From: Sulfurovum sp.
GTDB taxonomy: Bacteria > Campylobacterota > Campylobacteria > Campylobacterales > Sulfurovaceae
NCBI GenBank assembly: GCA_027063305.1
Contig: JAMORY010000020.1
Span: forward strand, 1-46,803
DNA length: 46,803 nucleotides
Reading direction: 5' to 3'
Shown: in pieces, positions 1-7,587 of the stretch
Layout of the letters: each line of letters starts with the position of its first letter
How positions within the stretch are numbered: the first letter of the stretch is position 1
Position numbers and translations under genes: made by a program
The notes under the pieces: model-generated
Told to the model about the DNA's origin: nothing
What the model saw: the letters and a program-made list of their open reading frames with translations, nothing else
The model's database searches: none

Positions 1-1
1 T

Positions 2-163
2 TGCCCCAAATGCAAGCACAACACCATAGAACTCATCGATCAACGTTCAGGAGGCTGTAGCGGCCCAAAGATCGTCACTTATGAATGTAGTAGCTGTGGT
101 TACCATAATAGCTTCTCCATTCAAGCTTACGGAAACTGCGGTGGAGGAAGTTGTGGAACATAG
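2..163 (+). CDS. Zinc-ribbon protein, C-terminal part (5' end outside window)
   Basis: The reading frame enters from the left edge and ends at TAG 161-163, leaving 53 residues. They contain two CxxC knuckles (CPKC at the start and CSSC about 28 residues later, followed by GY) and a Gly/Cys-rich tail ending NCGGGSCGT. This spacing is that of a zinc ribbon, so the protein most likely binds zinc; nothing else about its function can be read. It is chromosomal sequence outside the integrated element, and before the insertion it would have lain directly downstream of the tRNA-Ser cluster. A start codon cannot be judged. Confidence 0.6.
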   Translation, partial: CPKCKHNTIELIDQRSGGCSGPKIVTYECSSCGYHNSFSIQAYGNCGGGSCGT

Positions 164-250
164 AGACATTTAGCGAAAATATAATTAAGTTGCATCGGTA
201 TGCATAGAAAGTATGTGTATTTTGAAGTTTTGATTTGAATAGATATCATA

Positions 251-277
251 AAAATAGATGGCCGGGAGAGGGGGATT
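251..277. repeat. attL: direct copy of the tRNA-Ser 3' end
   Basis: Positions 257-277 are identical over 21 bp to 15889-15909, which is the 3' end of the tRNA-Ser(UGA) gene including its encoded CCA. With one mismatch (256 A versus 15888 G) the match extends to 251-277. The copy lacks the rest of the tRNA, so it is a remnant, not a gene. Such a duplication beside an integrase gene is the usual footprint of site-specific insertion into a tRNA gene. Confidence 0.92.
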
Positions 278-376
278 TGTCCAGTACATTATCTGTCACT
301 TTATAGCTTCATATGTTAATCTACTTCAAAGCACGGTTTTACCGACACATTTTAAAAGTTAGACACCAAAAAGAGA

Positions 377-389
377 ATGTCAATTCATA
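377..389. promoter_or_regulatory. 13-bp motif shared with the element's right end
   Basis: ATGTCAATTCATA at 377-389 recurs exactly and in the same orientation at 15144-15156, inside a cluster of TGTCAA repeats near the other end. Short motifs shared by both ends of an integrated element are typical of arm-type recombinase or excisionase sites. That role is inferred. Confidence 0.4.
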
Positions 390-418
390 TCAGTTTTTTT
401 CACTTTATTTAATCTTAT

Positions 419-436
419 GTGGGAAATACGTGGGAA
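419..436. promoter_or_regulatory. Candidate left arm-type integrase site (tandem GTGGG)
   Basis: Positions 419-436 read GTGGGAAATACGTGGGAA, two GTGGG units with an 11-bp period. The stretch matches 15796-15813 (GTGGGGAATATGTGGGGA) at 15 of 18 positions in the same orientation. One copy lies about 140 bp inside attL and the other about 75 bp inside attR. The one-turn period and the presence at both ends suggest arm sites for the recombinase encoded next door; binding is not shown. Confidence 0.45.
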
Positions 437-534
437 TTTTTTGTATACTACTATCACATATTCTTTACTTGTATGAGTATCTAAAAAAAGAAATTCATCT
501 TTTAAAGAGACAAAATCAAGGTGGTTAGCAAACA

Positions 535-1635
535 ATGGCAAAACGTTTTAAGACAAGATACCAAAATGTAATCTATCGTGAAAGCAACACAAACGGTAAA
601 CCTGATAAAACATACTATATTCGGTATAGAGATAAAAATGGCGTTCAAGAAGTCAAGATAGGGAAATATAGCGAAGGAATCAGAGAAAACTATTGTCATC
701 AAAAACTACTACAGGTAGTAAATACCATAAGACTCGGAGAGCAACCACCTACATTTATTTCAGCCCACAAAAGAAAGATCGTTACCTTTGATGAGATCGT
801 CACCAAATATTTTAAAACCAAAGAACTTCACAACAAAACCAATGAACAGACAAAAAACAGATATGAAAGCCAACTGCAACAATATATCGGATCAAAAGAT
901 ATCTACAGCATTACCAAAAATGATATTTTAGCTATCCAGACAGACATGGCAAAATCAAGAGCACCAAAAACAGTCAATCAATATATCCAATTCATCAAAG
1001 CCGTTTACAACTATGCCATTGCAGAAGATCTCTTCTCTGGCGTTAACCCAGTCAAAGGGATCAAAGAGCAAAAGATTGATAACAAAAGAGAGCGTTTCCT
1101 TGCAATAGACGAGATCAAGACACTGCTTGAAGAAGTCAAAGAGAATGAAGATCTCCACCTCTTTACTCTGCTCTCTCTTTCTACAGGTGGACGGCTTGGT
1201 ACCATTATGGCTATTGCAAAGAAAGATCTGGATTTTAATAATAATATGATTACTCTTAACGATATCAAGAATGAGGATACCTATGGAGGATTTTTTGACA
1301 ACACACTAAAAGAGATCCTGATTCAAAGAACTGCCAACCTCAAACCAAACGACAAACTCATTGCCATGAATGAAAGAACGCTTAGACGACAGCTCTCAAA
1401 AGTGCTTACCAAGCTTTTTAATGATGATATCAAAGTCTATGACAGAAAAAACCGTGTAGTAATCCACACACTCAGACATACCTTTGCGAGTCAACTGGCT
1501 ATTAAAGGTACTCCAATCTTCACTATTCAGAAGCTACTCAATCACAAAGACATCAAGCAAACTTTACGCTATGCGAAATTAGCTCCCGATAGTGGGAAAG
1601 AGATGGTACATGAGTTGATGGGTAGTTTTTTATAG
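535..1635 (+). CDS. int: Phage-type tyrosine recombinase (integrase)
   Basis: This 366-residue protein would catalyse insertion and excision of the element at the tRNA-Ser 3' end. It has an N-terminal arm-binding region (about residues 1-70), a SAM-like core-binding domain (about 75-170) and a C-terminal catalytic domain. The active-site residues are visible: Arg in TGGRLGT (about 219), the HTLRHTF box (about 312-318), the His of LLNHKDI and the nucleophile Tyr346 in LRYAKL. NHK replaces the more usual GH, a common variant. Length fits the P4/phage integrase family. The ATG at 535 follows an AAGGTGG-like ribosome site. It lies about 260 bp inside attL, as expected for an integrase. A role in excision would also need a directionality factor, perhaps the small HTH protein at 2299. 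Confidence 0.95.
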   Translation: MAKRFKTRYQNVIYRESNTNGKPDKTYYIRYRDKNGVQEVKIGKYSEGIRENYCHQKLLQVVNTIRLGEQPPTFISAHKRKIVTFDEIVTKYFKTKELHNKTNEQTKNRYESQLQQYIGSKDIYSITKNDILAIQTDMAKSRAPKTVNQYIQFIKAVYNYAIAEDLFSGVNPVKGIKEQKIDNKRERFLAIDEIKTLLEEVKENEDLHLFTLLSLSTGGRLGTIMAIAKKDLDFNNNMITLNDIKNEDTYGGFFDNTLKEILIQRTANLKPNDKLIAMNERTLRRQLSKVLTKLFNDDIKVYDRKNRVVIHTLRHTFASQLAIKGTPIFTIQKLLNHKDIKQTLRYAKLAPDSGKEMVHELMGSFL

Positions 1636-1636
1636 C

Positions 1637-2140
1637 CTACTCCGGTAATATCTCTTCAGGATATTTAATCAAAACATAACAGTCAAGATTTGAAAGATTC
1701 TCTTTAATCAGATTAATAACTAGATCTTTATTCCTCTTATTCCACCCCCCGAGTATAGGCTTATGTGTTTCAAACTTCTCTAGCAGGTACTCTTTGCTTT
1801 TGTATTTTTCTATATCAATTTTGGGACTGTTTCTAATCTCATTAATAACATCTAAAAAGATTTTTCTAGGAAATTTTTTGGAGATATCAACCCATAATGG
1901 CTTTAACAAAATCAAGTCAAGTTTTAACTTCAGATTAAAGCGAGCATATTCAATAAGCATATACTCCATATCTGTATTATCAGATTCTAGGCGACTTATA
2001 CTATTTGTCTGGAGAAATTCCTCTAAATCAGATTCTGTGAAATACTTTTCAAGAAATGCGATAATAGGTCTATTCTCTTTTTTCCATGTGTAATAACTTC
2101 TTTCAGATATATCCAATAACTTACTTATCGATTGCTTCAA
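1637..2140 (-). CDS. Hypothetical protein with possible N-terminal HTH
   Basis: This 167-residue protein is read convergently with the integrase gene; its stop lies one base past the integrase stop. The first 30 residues (ISKLLDISERSYYTWKKE) look like a small helix-turn-helix of the kind seen in element-borne regulators, in which a Tyr/Trp-containing recognition helix follows a tight turn. The rest is rich in Leu, Lys and Glu with no motif I recognise, and no signal peptide or membrane segment is present. It is read divergently from the HTH-mob gene set and shares a promoter region with it, so a role in regulating mobilization is plausible but inferred. Start ATG at 2140 is preceded by GGAAATTATTTTG, only a modest ribosome site. 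Confidence 0.65.
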   Translation of the reverse strand: MKQSISKLLDISERSYYTWKKENRPIIAFLEKYFTESDLEEFLQTNSISRLESDNTDMEYMLIEYARFNLKLKLDLILLKPLWVDISKKFPRKIFLDVINEIRNSPKIDIEKYKSKEYLLEKFETHKPILGGWNKRNKDLVINLIKENLSNLDCYVLIKYPEEILPE

Positions 2141-2242
2141 AATAATTTCCTTTGCTAAATATTCACAATTATATCATTTTTATCTGTTTTTTACGCAAAT
2201 ACGGCTAAATCATACTTTTTTTTAAGTTTAAGAACTATATAC

Positions 2243-2276
2243 TGCCATTAATTCATATATTTTAGCATATATGGCA
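2243..2276. promoter_or_regulatory. Inverted repeat in divergent promoter region
   Basis: TGCCAT (2243-2248) and ATGGCA (2271-2276) form an inverted repeat around an AT-only core that also holds CATATAT twice (2254-2260 and 2266-2272). It lies 23 bp ahead of the HTH gene at 2299 and between two divergent transcription units, where an operator or promoter would be expected. Which protein binds is unknown. Confidence 0.35.
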
Positions 2277-2298
2277 ATTTTACGAAGGAAAGTATAAA

Positions 2299-2520
2299 AT
2301 GACATACATAGAAGCCCTTGAAGAAGTCAAAAGTATTCACCCTAAAAAGATGATGCTCTCAAAAAAAGAAGTGGCAGAATTAACCAACCGCAGTCTTAGT
2401 GCCTTGGATAGAGATATTCGAGAAGGTACAGGTATTTCCTACAAGAAGATAAGAGGCAGAGTGCTCTACCCTATCGTAGAAGTAGCAAAATGGATGAGTG
2501 ATCTTATTCAAACAGCATGA
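2299..2520 (+). CDS. Small HTH DNA-binding protein (AlpA/excisionase-like)
   Basis: This 73-residue protein has a predicted helix-turn-helix in residues 20-60: a KKEVAELTNRS helix pair, a DIREGTGI turn, then a wing-like RGRVLYPIVEVAKWM segment. That order (helix, turn, short wing, then an aliphatic helix) matches the MerR-like HTH of AlpA and Xis proteins. It could activate the integrase or serve as the recombination directionality factor, or regulate the mob genes. Its stop overlaps the start of the next gene by four bases (2517-2520, ATGA), implying translational coupling. A strong GAAGGAAAG ribosome site lies just upstream of ATG 2299. Confidence 0.75.
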   Translation: MTYIEALEEVKSIHPKKMMLSKKEVAELTNRSLSALDRDIREGTGISYKKIRGRVLYPIVEVAKWMSDLIQTA

Positions 2521-2870
2521 AAAAATCCAGACAGACGCACCATATAGATACTCGACTCACAGAGGAGGAGTATCAGATTATCTCTCTTAAAGCAGAGAAC
2601 TATGGTATTAAAAAATCCCAATTTATGAGAAATTTGGCACTTGGCTATCCACTGCCTCCATGCAGAGCCGATCAAAGGGTGATGATGGAACTCATTACCA
2701 TGCACAAAAATATCAATCGTTTAGGTGGATTATTTAAACTCTGGCTCATGATACACCAAGATACAAAAGTAAATCTTGGCAACAGAAGCTATACCAGCAT
2801 AGAACAGTTGATAGATGATATTGAAACAACCTCCCAAAAGATCCTTACTATCTCTCAAAAACTTCTATGA
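2517..2870 (+). CDS. mobC: MobC-like relaxosome accessory protein
   Basis: This 117-residue protein begins with a ribbon-helix-helix-like segment (HHIDTRLTEEEYQIISLKA, then an SQFMRNLALG helix), the fold used by MobC and TraJ proteins to bind oriT and help the relaxase open the strands. The C-terminal half is helical (NINRLGGLFKLW, then IDDIETTSQKILT), as in the MobC family (the Asn-Arg-Leu-Gly core is typical). It overlaps the HTH gene before it and the relaxase gene after it by four bases each, so the three are one translationally coupled unit. No long oriT is obvious; it is probably near 2140-2300 or upstream of the relaxase. Confidence 0.8.
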   Translation: MKKSRQTHHIDTRLTEEEYQIISLKAENYGIKKSQFMRNLALGYPLPPCRADQRVMMELITMHKNINRLGGLFKLWLMIHQDTKVNLGNRSYTSIEQLIDDIETTSQKILTISQKLL

Positions 2871-4474
2871 TCGTTAAAAAAATAGCTGCCAAAAAAGGCA
2901 CGGGATCCTTTAGTGGACTGGCAAATTATATATTGGACAAATCTAACGGTGGAGCAAAAGCAGAAGAGATTGTATGTTCAAACTGCCCCTATGATGATGT
3001 GGAGGAAAATATAGCTTTTATCAAGTCTATGCAAGATCTCAACCAAAGAACAACGCGGGATAAAACACTGCATCTGGTTGTATCATTTCCAGAGGGGGAA
3101 AAGCCTACCAAAGAACAACTTCAAGATATTGAGCAAGAGCTACTTAAAAGTATAGGCATGTCAGAACACCCCAGGCTAAGTGTTACACATACTAATACTG
3201 CAAACTATCATCTACACATTGCCGTGAGCCACATAGATCCTGTTACACTCAACCGCATTGATCCTCATAGAGATATCCCAAAGCTTCACAAAAAGGCGGA
3301 AGAACTTGAAGAGAAGCACGGACTCATACGAGACAATCATACACCAAATGATCTACTGGCAAAAGCAGGGCTCATATTTGACCCAAAACAACATACAAAA
3401 TCAAAAGATATAGAAATCCACTCTGGCGTATCCTCCCTACTCTCATGGATCAAAGAGGAAGCCTTAAACGACATCAAAGAGATACTCAAAGATCCTAAAT
3501 CATCCCTGCACGATTTACACCAGGTATTAGCAGATTACAATCTGGAGCTAAAACCTAGAGGTAACGGCATTGTTATTGCAGATAAGACAAGGAAGCTATT
3601 TGTAAAAGCTAGTGATGTTCACAGAGACTTATCCAAAGGTAAGCTTACTAAGAGGTTTGGAGAGTTCAAAACCTCTAAAATTACTACCACACCAAAAAAG
3701 AAATTTGGCAGACCAGTAAATGAGTATTGGAAACGATACCAGGAACTATCTACACAGAAGAGATCCACCAAAATAGAAGAGTTACGACTTGAAAAGTTAG
3801 CAAGAGAGACACTTAGAAAACAGATCAAAGAGAAATATACAGCACAGATCCAAAAGATTAAAGTAGATCCTCTTATCAATAAACGACACAAAGCCCAAGC
3901 ACAGAAAAAAGTTCGCGAACAGCGTAAGGCAGAATTGGCAGCACTTACCAAGACATTTAGTGAAAAGCGTAACGAGATCTACTCCAGTACAAAACAGACA
4001 TCTTACAAAGAGTACCTTATGGAATTGGCACTCTCTGGAGATGAGGGAGCCTTAAAAGAACTCCGAAAACAAAAACAAGAGATCAAGCCAGATGATAAGG
4101 TACTTATGCACCCTAAGAAAAAAGTATCACACTCCATCTTTAAGAGCTTCATATCCAAGATTACCAAACAGGGTAATGCAGTTTATGAAGTAGGTAAAAA
4201 TTCAACTGTAACGGATAAGGGAGATCATCTTAAACTCTCTTTGGAATCCAAGAGTGATGAGGCAATGCTACAAGCCCTTAAAATGGCAGTAGCCAAGTAT
4301 GGTAATACTTTGGATATTCAAGGCAATATTGAATTTAAAAAGCGTGTACTCATGGTAACGCAAAAATACGATCTAAAAGTGAACTTTGCAGATCCACAGA
4401 TGCAGAAGATTAAGAGTGAGATGACAGCAAGTACCTCACATCAAATTACAAATAAACAAACTATCAATAAATAA
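2867..4474 (+). CDS. MOBP-family relaxase with C-terminal LPD7-like domain
   Basis: This 535-residue relaxase would nick the element's oriT and pilot the single strand into a recipient using another element's type IV secretion system. The N-terminal 160 residues hold the family motifs: Tyr21 in ANYILDK, a likely nucleophile, and the metal-binding HLHIAVSHID (residues 115-124), plus LHLVVSF before it. Residues 220-360 are highly charged and probably helical. Residues 425-515 (VTDKGDHLKL, then MAVAKYG, KRVLMVT and VNFADP) resemble the LPD7 domain found at the end of many relaxases. It starts inside the mobC stop by four bases. The absence of a coupling protein or secretion genes nearby marks this as a mobilizable element, not a self-transmissible one. 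Confidence 0.9.
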   Translation: MIVKKIAAKKGTGSFSGLANYILDKSNGGAKAEEIVCSNCPYDDVEENIAFIKSMQDLNQRTTRDKTLHLVVSFPEGEKPTKEQLQDIEQELLKSIGMSEHPRLSVTHTNTANYHLHIAVSHIDPVTLNRIDPHRDIPKLHKKAEELEEKHGLIRDNHTPNDLLAKAGLIFDPKQHTKSKDIEIHSGVSSLLSWIKEEALNDIKEILKDPKSSLHDLHQVLADYNLELKPRGNGIVIADKTRKLFVKASDVHRDLSKGKLTKRFGEFKTSKITTTPKKKFGRPVNEYWKRYQELSTQKRSTKIEELRLEKLARETLRKQIKEKYTAQIQKIKVDPLINKRHKAQAQKKVREQRKAELAALTKTFSEKRNEIYSSTKQTSYKEYLMELALSGDEGALKELRKQKQEIKPDDKVLMHPKKKVSHSIFKSFISKITKQGNAVYEVGKNSTVTDKGDHLKLSLESKSDEAMLQALKMAVAKYGNTLDIQGNIEFKKRVLMVTQKYDLKVNFADPQMQKIKSEMTASTSHQITNKQTINK

Positions 4475-4488
4475 GTTTGTAACTATCT

Positions 4489-4728
4489 CTAATGTGCATA
4501 CTTTTTTAAATTTTGAATGTAAGTATCATTGAATGTAAGTATATTATGCTCACCTGCAACTTGTATTCTTGTTTCCAAGTAAGTGTCTGCTAACTGACTT
4601 ACTGCTGTTAAGTCATTAAATTCTGGCATCTGTGCACAATATTGTAATGTTTTCCGTCGCTTCTCGCGAACTCCATTTATTGATGATTTACGTTTTCGCT
4701 GCGTTGCTCTTCTTGCTAGTCTTGCCAT
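4489..4728 (-). CDS. Small basic hypothetical protein
   Basis: This 79-residue protein has a strongly basic N-terminus (Arg/Lys in about half of the first 25 residues) and a neutral helical C-terminus. No family is recognised. The gene is convergent with the relaxase gene and has a good ribosome site (AAAAGGA, nine bases before ATG), which supports real translation. The basic head could bind nucleic acid, but this is only a guess. It is AT-rich like the rest of the element. Confidence 0.5.
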   Translation of the reverse strand: MARLARRATQRKRKSSINGVREKRRKTLQYCAQMPEFNDLTAVSQLADTYLETRIQVAGEHNILTFNDTYIQNLKKYAH

Positions 4729-4840
4729 TTTTAATCCTTTTAATCGACTAATACAAAAGAAATTTTATTCCCTTTGGCTATGACTTTAAACAGATATTAA
4801 TAAATATCTATATCTAATAATGGATGAATTATACTTTAAC

Positions 4841-5878
4841 TTACTTTAATTTCTTTGTTTTTTCAAGATTTTCTATTAATTCTTGAGGTGTTTTGCCCTT
4901 ATTGATACTTTCTATAAGGAATTCTATAAATTGATATTCTTTATTACTTTTAGAAATAAAATCTTTTAAAAGAAATAGGGAAACAAGATCGGCTATCTTA
5001 TAGCAAAAATTTATATCCTTATCGGAATTAAAATAGTCAACTTCAATATGATCAAAACAAAGAAAGCCTAACGTATTAATATCCTTGCTATTTTGATACA
5101 TTTTTATTTCTGAAATAAACTCTGGCGATAAACTATTATTTTTGAAAGTCATAGGAATTATAAGCGTTGACTTGTAGCAATCATCGTGATTTGGTGGATT
5201 TTTACCATATCCTTTCCAACATTCAATCCATTCTGCTTCAATTCTTTTTTGGTTTTCATCATAAATAGCTTTTTTTAATTTTGTAAAAATTTTATTTTTA
5301 GGCTTCAATGATTTATAATATTTTTTCATACACTCTGGCTTTATTCTTGTATTTTTATAATTATTATTTGCCACAGCCTCCGGTATATTATTGCAAAGGT
5401 AATGATTTTTACTTTTATTGTAATCAATAAGGCGTTGAAAGCCTGTATTTTTATTGTATTTATACTTTTTGTCATTTTCTCTAAAAGGGTCAATAACATT
5501 TAAATCTTTATCTAAAATCTTTATACAACTTCTTGCTTGAGTATTTCTACGATTTAAAAAATACTTATCTGAAAATTCTAAATTATTTTGAACAATTTGA
5601 TTTAATTCACTAGAGACAATTGCATTGTATTTATCATAAGTATTTTTTAATTCGTCAATTAAAGAGAAATCTTTACTTGTATAAATCCTGTTCATAATAG
5701 CTATTAATTCTTTTTGATATTTATCATGCAAAAAGTAATATTCTGCAATTTTACCTTGGTTGTAACATACAACATCTCTAGTAAGATCAAAAATATTATG
5801 CTCTTCTTTGCAAGAGCATTCTTTATTTCCTCCTCCAAACAAACCTGCTAAATTAATATTTACTTTCGGCATTTGCAT
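4841..5878 (-). CDS. Unknown protein with possible GAF-like C-terminal domain
   Basis: This 345-residue protein has no signal peptide or membrane segment. Near the N-terminus is a Cys pair (KECSCKE) after a Gly-rich LFGGGN stretch, and residues 30-110 look helical. In the C-terminal third, the order TLIIPM, LGFLCFDH, DINFCYKIADLVSLFLL resembles the last strands and helix of a GAF sensor domain (the xGxLxxD followed by a long helix is typical). No enzymatic motif is seen. ATG 5878 is preferred over a TTG three bases upstream because AGGA sits eight bases before it. An XRE regulator gene lies just upstream on the same strand, so the two may form a regulated pair; an anti-phage sensing role is conceivable but unproven. 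Confidence 0.6.
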   Translation of the reverse strand: MQMPKVNINLAGLFGGGNKECSCKEEHNIFDLTRDVVCYNQGKIAEYYFLHDKYQKELIAIMNRIYTSKDFSLIDELKNTYDKYNAIVSSELNQIVQNNLEFSDKYFLNRRNTQARSCIKILDKDLNVIDPFRENDKKYKYNKNTGFQRLIDYNKSKNHYLCNNIPEAVANNNYKNTRIKPECMKKYYKSLKPKNKIFTKLKKAIYDENQKRIEAEWIECWKGYGKNPPNHDDCYKSTLIIPMTFKNNSLSPEFISEIKMYQNSKDINTLGFLCFDHIEVDYFNSDKDINFCYKIADLVSLFLLKDFISKSNKEYQFIEFLIESINKGKTPQELIENLEKTKKLK

Positions 5879-5944
5879 CAATTCTTCCTATATCGTTTGA
5901 TGATATTTTACAGTAATTCTTTTAAATACTTTTTCTTATCATAT

Positions 5945-6193
5945 TTAATTACTAAAAAACTCACAAATGCCCACATCTAAAGCCTTGGCAATTTTATAAA
6001 GATGCTCTATATTATAATGCTTATCTTCAAGCCCTGCCTCGATCTTCCCTATGGTACTCATGGACTTATGTCCTATGGTTAGAGCCAGGTCTAATTGGGT
6101 AATGCCTTTTTCTTTTCTGATCTTTCGTATGTTGGCAGCTATCTTTTGATGAAACTTTTGGATCTCTTCATCGGTGTATTCTATGTGATCCAT
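5945..6193 (-). CDS. XRE-family transcriptional regulator
   Basis: This 82-residue protein is nearly all one Cro/C1-type helix-turn-helix domain: IRKIRKEKGITQLDLAL, then the SMSTIGKIEAG recognition helix and a HLYKIAKALDV helix. It lies upstream of and collinear with the GAF-like gene (66-bp gap) and is read divergently from the lipoprotein gene at 6252. The 58-bp intergenic region between them must hold both promoters, so this protein probably represses one or both. The conserved Gln, Ser and Glu positions of the family are present. Confidence 0.85.
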   Translation of the reverse strand: MDHIEYTDEEIQKFHQKIAANIRKIRKEKGITQLDLALTIGHKSMSTIGKIEAGLEDKHYNIEHLYKIAKALDVGICEFFSN

Positions 6194-6251
6194 ATTTATT
6201 CCCTATAGTGAATACAAATAAAGGGATTACAAATTATTGGAGACTATTACA

Positions 6252-6419
6252 ATGAAAAAACTACTTTTATTTGCAATACTTACTGGACTAATAGCAGGGC
6301 TTACAGGGTGTAGTGATGAAGATGCTAAAAAAGAAGCAGAGAAAAAAGCCAAAAGAGAACACATGAAACAGCATGTAGATACTAGTGGCGAGAAGAAAAT
6401 TACTAAGCTACCTTTTTAG
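6252..6419 (+). CDS. Small lipoprotein
   Basis: This 55-residue precursor has a classic lipoprotein signal: MKK, a hydrophobic run LLLFAILTGLIAGL and the lipobox LTGC, giving a mature peptide of about 33 residues that is almost entirely charged (DEDAKKEAEKKAKRE). It would be anchored to a membrane through its lipidated Cys. ATG 6252 is chosen because GGAG lies nine bases upstream; a TTG start at 6237 would put extra residues before the signal peptide. Eight bases separate it from the next gene, so the two are probably cotranscribed. Element-borne lipoproteins are often entry-exclusion or lysis factors, but this one matches none I know. Confidence 0.65.
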   Translation: MKKLLLFAILTGLIAGLTGCSDEDAKKEAEKKAKREHMKQHVDTSGEKKITKLPF

Positions 6420-6427
6420 AGAGATCC

Positions 6428-6661
6428 ATGAAACAATTATTACAATTTACAGACAATAAAACTTACTTTGGCGTAGATATCCATCGTTACGGTGTCAGAG
6501 TGGATGATCTGAAAGAACTACCGTTTTTTGATACATTTGTTACATACCATGAAGATCGAATATTTCTAACCAATGGGGAAGAGCAGTATGTACCTGTAAT
6601 CGACTGGGAAAGTTTTTGTTATGTCTATGTGATGCATGGTAATTACCGAAATAATGATTAA
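6428..6661 (+). CDS. Hypothetical protein, 77 residues
   Basis: This is a soluble, acidic, aromatic-rich protein (VDIHRYGVRVDDLKELPFF, then a WESFCYVYVMHG stretch). It has no signal peptide, membrane helix or motif I recognise. It is preceded by GAGAGATCC at a usable spacing and follows the lipoprotein gene by eight bases, consistent with a small operon that may include 6704. The beta-rich pattern suggests a small folded domain. Confidence 0.55.
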   Translation: MKQLLQFTDNKTYFGVDIHRYGVRVDDLKELPFFDTFVTYHEDRIFLTNGEEQYVPVIDWESFCYVYVMHGNYRNND

Positions 6662-6703
6662 CCTTGAGGGGTTATAATAAATTATGAATCAAGGAGTTTG
6701 AAG

Positions 6704-6997
6704 ATGGTTTATCAAGAATTTACAAAAGAAGAAGCCAGAGAGCTTGGAGCCTTTACCGAAGATGCACTTAGTGAAAAAGATGCTGTCAGTGCAGCATGGC
6801 ATCCATATGGAGATCCTTATGGTCAAAACTATCCTACAAAATGGGATAACTTTTATAACAAATGGTTGGCTTTAGACCTTACAAGAACAGGAGGGTTCCC
6901 ATCGGTATTACTTGGCACCCTTTTAGTGCTTACAGCCCCGTTTACGCTCAGTAAAATATGGATTATAGATCCTATCCTCCAAAAGATCAGAGGATAA
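6704..6997 (+). CDS. Hypothetical protein with one membrane segment
   Basis: This 97-residue protein has a hydrophilic N-terminal two-thirds with many Trp and Tyr (AAWHPYGDPYGQNYPTKW) and a hydrophobic stretch near residues 68-88 (SVLLGTLLVLTAPFTLSKIW) that could span the inner membrane. ATG 6704 is preferred because AAGGAG lies eight bases upstream; a TTG at 6698 overlaps that site. No homologue is recognised. An ATAAGA/TCTTAT hairpin sits about 40 bp after the stop. It is the last gene before the defence operon. Confidence 0.55.
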   Translation: MVYQEFTKEEARELGAFTEDALSEKDAVSAAWHPYGDPYGQNYPTKWDNFYNKWLALDLTRTGGFPSVLLGTLLVLTAPFTLSKIWIIDPILQKIRG

Positions 6998-7013
6998 ACT
7001 CCTCTATCTCCAC

Positions 7014-7034
7014 GATAAGATTCCGTCTTATTGT
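7014..7034 (+). terminator. Weak hairpin ahead of vsr
   Basis: ATAAGA (7016-7021) and TCTTAT (7027-7032) form a six-pair stem with a TTCCG loop between the small-gene cluster and vsr. There is no clear T-tract, so termination is only a possibility. Confidence 0.25.
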
Positions 7035-7065
7035 CCTCTTCTAAATAATTTGATAATATAAACAT

Positions 7066-7506
7066 ATGGAAGAAACAAAAACATATATTAGAGATGCTCG
7101 ATCACCAACTCCAAAAAATGAGCAAACATCTAAAACAATGAGTGCCATAAAAGCAAAAAACACAAAACCCGAACTTATATTGCGTAAAACCCTATGGAAT
7201 AAAGGAATAAAAGGTTATCGGCTTCATTGGAAAAAAGTTCCAGGTAGACCAGATATTGCATTTCCTGGAAAAAAAATAGCAATATTTATAAATGGTTGTT
7301 TCTGGCACAGGTGTCCATCATGTAATCCTTCTACTCCTAAAACCAATATTGAATTTTGGCAAAATAAATTTTCAAAAAATATAGAAAGAGATAAAAGAAA
7401 AATAGAAGAACTTCAAAGTTTAGGTTGGCAAGTCCTAACAATCTGGGAATGTGAGATAAAGAAAGATTTAGATACCCAAATAACCAAAATAAAAGAGTTT
7501 TTATAA
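7066..7506 (+). CDS. vsr: Very short patch repair endonuclease (Vsr)
   Basis: This 146-residue Vsr endonuclease nicks beside T:G mismatches that arise when 5-methylcytosine deaminates, protecting the sites made by a partner methyltransferase. The family pattern is complete: KNTKPEL near residue 36, the GRPDIAFPGKKIAIFINGCFWH core with its catalytic Asp and zinc-binding His/Cys (CFWHRCPSC), then NIERD and GWQVLTIWECEI. It starts the operon, 81 bp before the C5-methyltransferase gene, exactly the context expected. ATG 7066 has a poor ribosome site; an internal ATG at 7138 would remove the N-terminal residues that precede the conserved MSAIKAKNTKPE box. Confidence 0.95.
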   Translation: MEETKTYIRDARSPTPKNEQTSKTMSAIKAKNTKPELILRKTLWNKGIKGYRLHWKKVPGRPDIAFPGKKIAIFINGCFWHRCPSCNPSTPKTNIEFWQNKFSKNIERDKRKIEELQSLGWQVLTIWECEIKKDLDTQITKIKEFL

Positions 7507-7587
7507 TTCTTTTTCATCCATGGATCCTTTTAAGATCAGCAAAGCTATAATATCTTTTTGATCATTATAGGCTGAGGGGAATACCAA

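Noticed and set aside
313-528. A 71-residue frame between attL and the integrase gene
   Set aside because: It overlaps the repeated arm-like motifs, has a poor start context and no similarity to known proteins.
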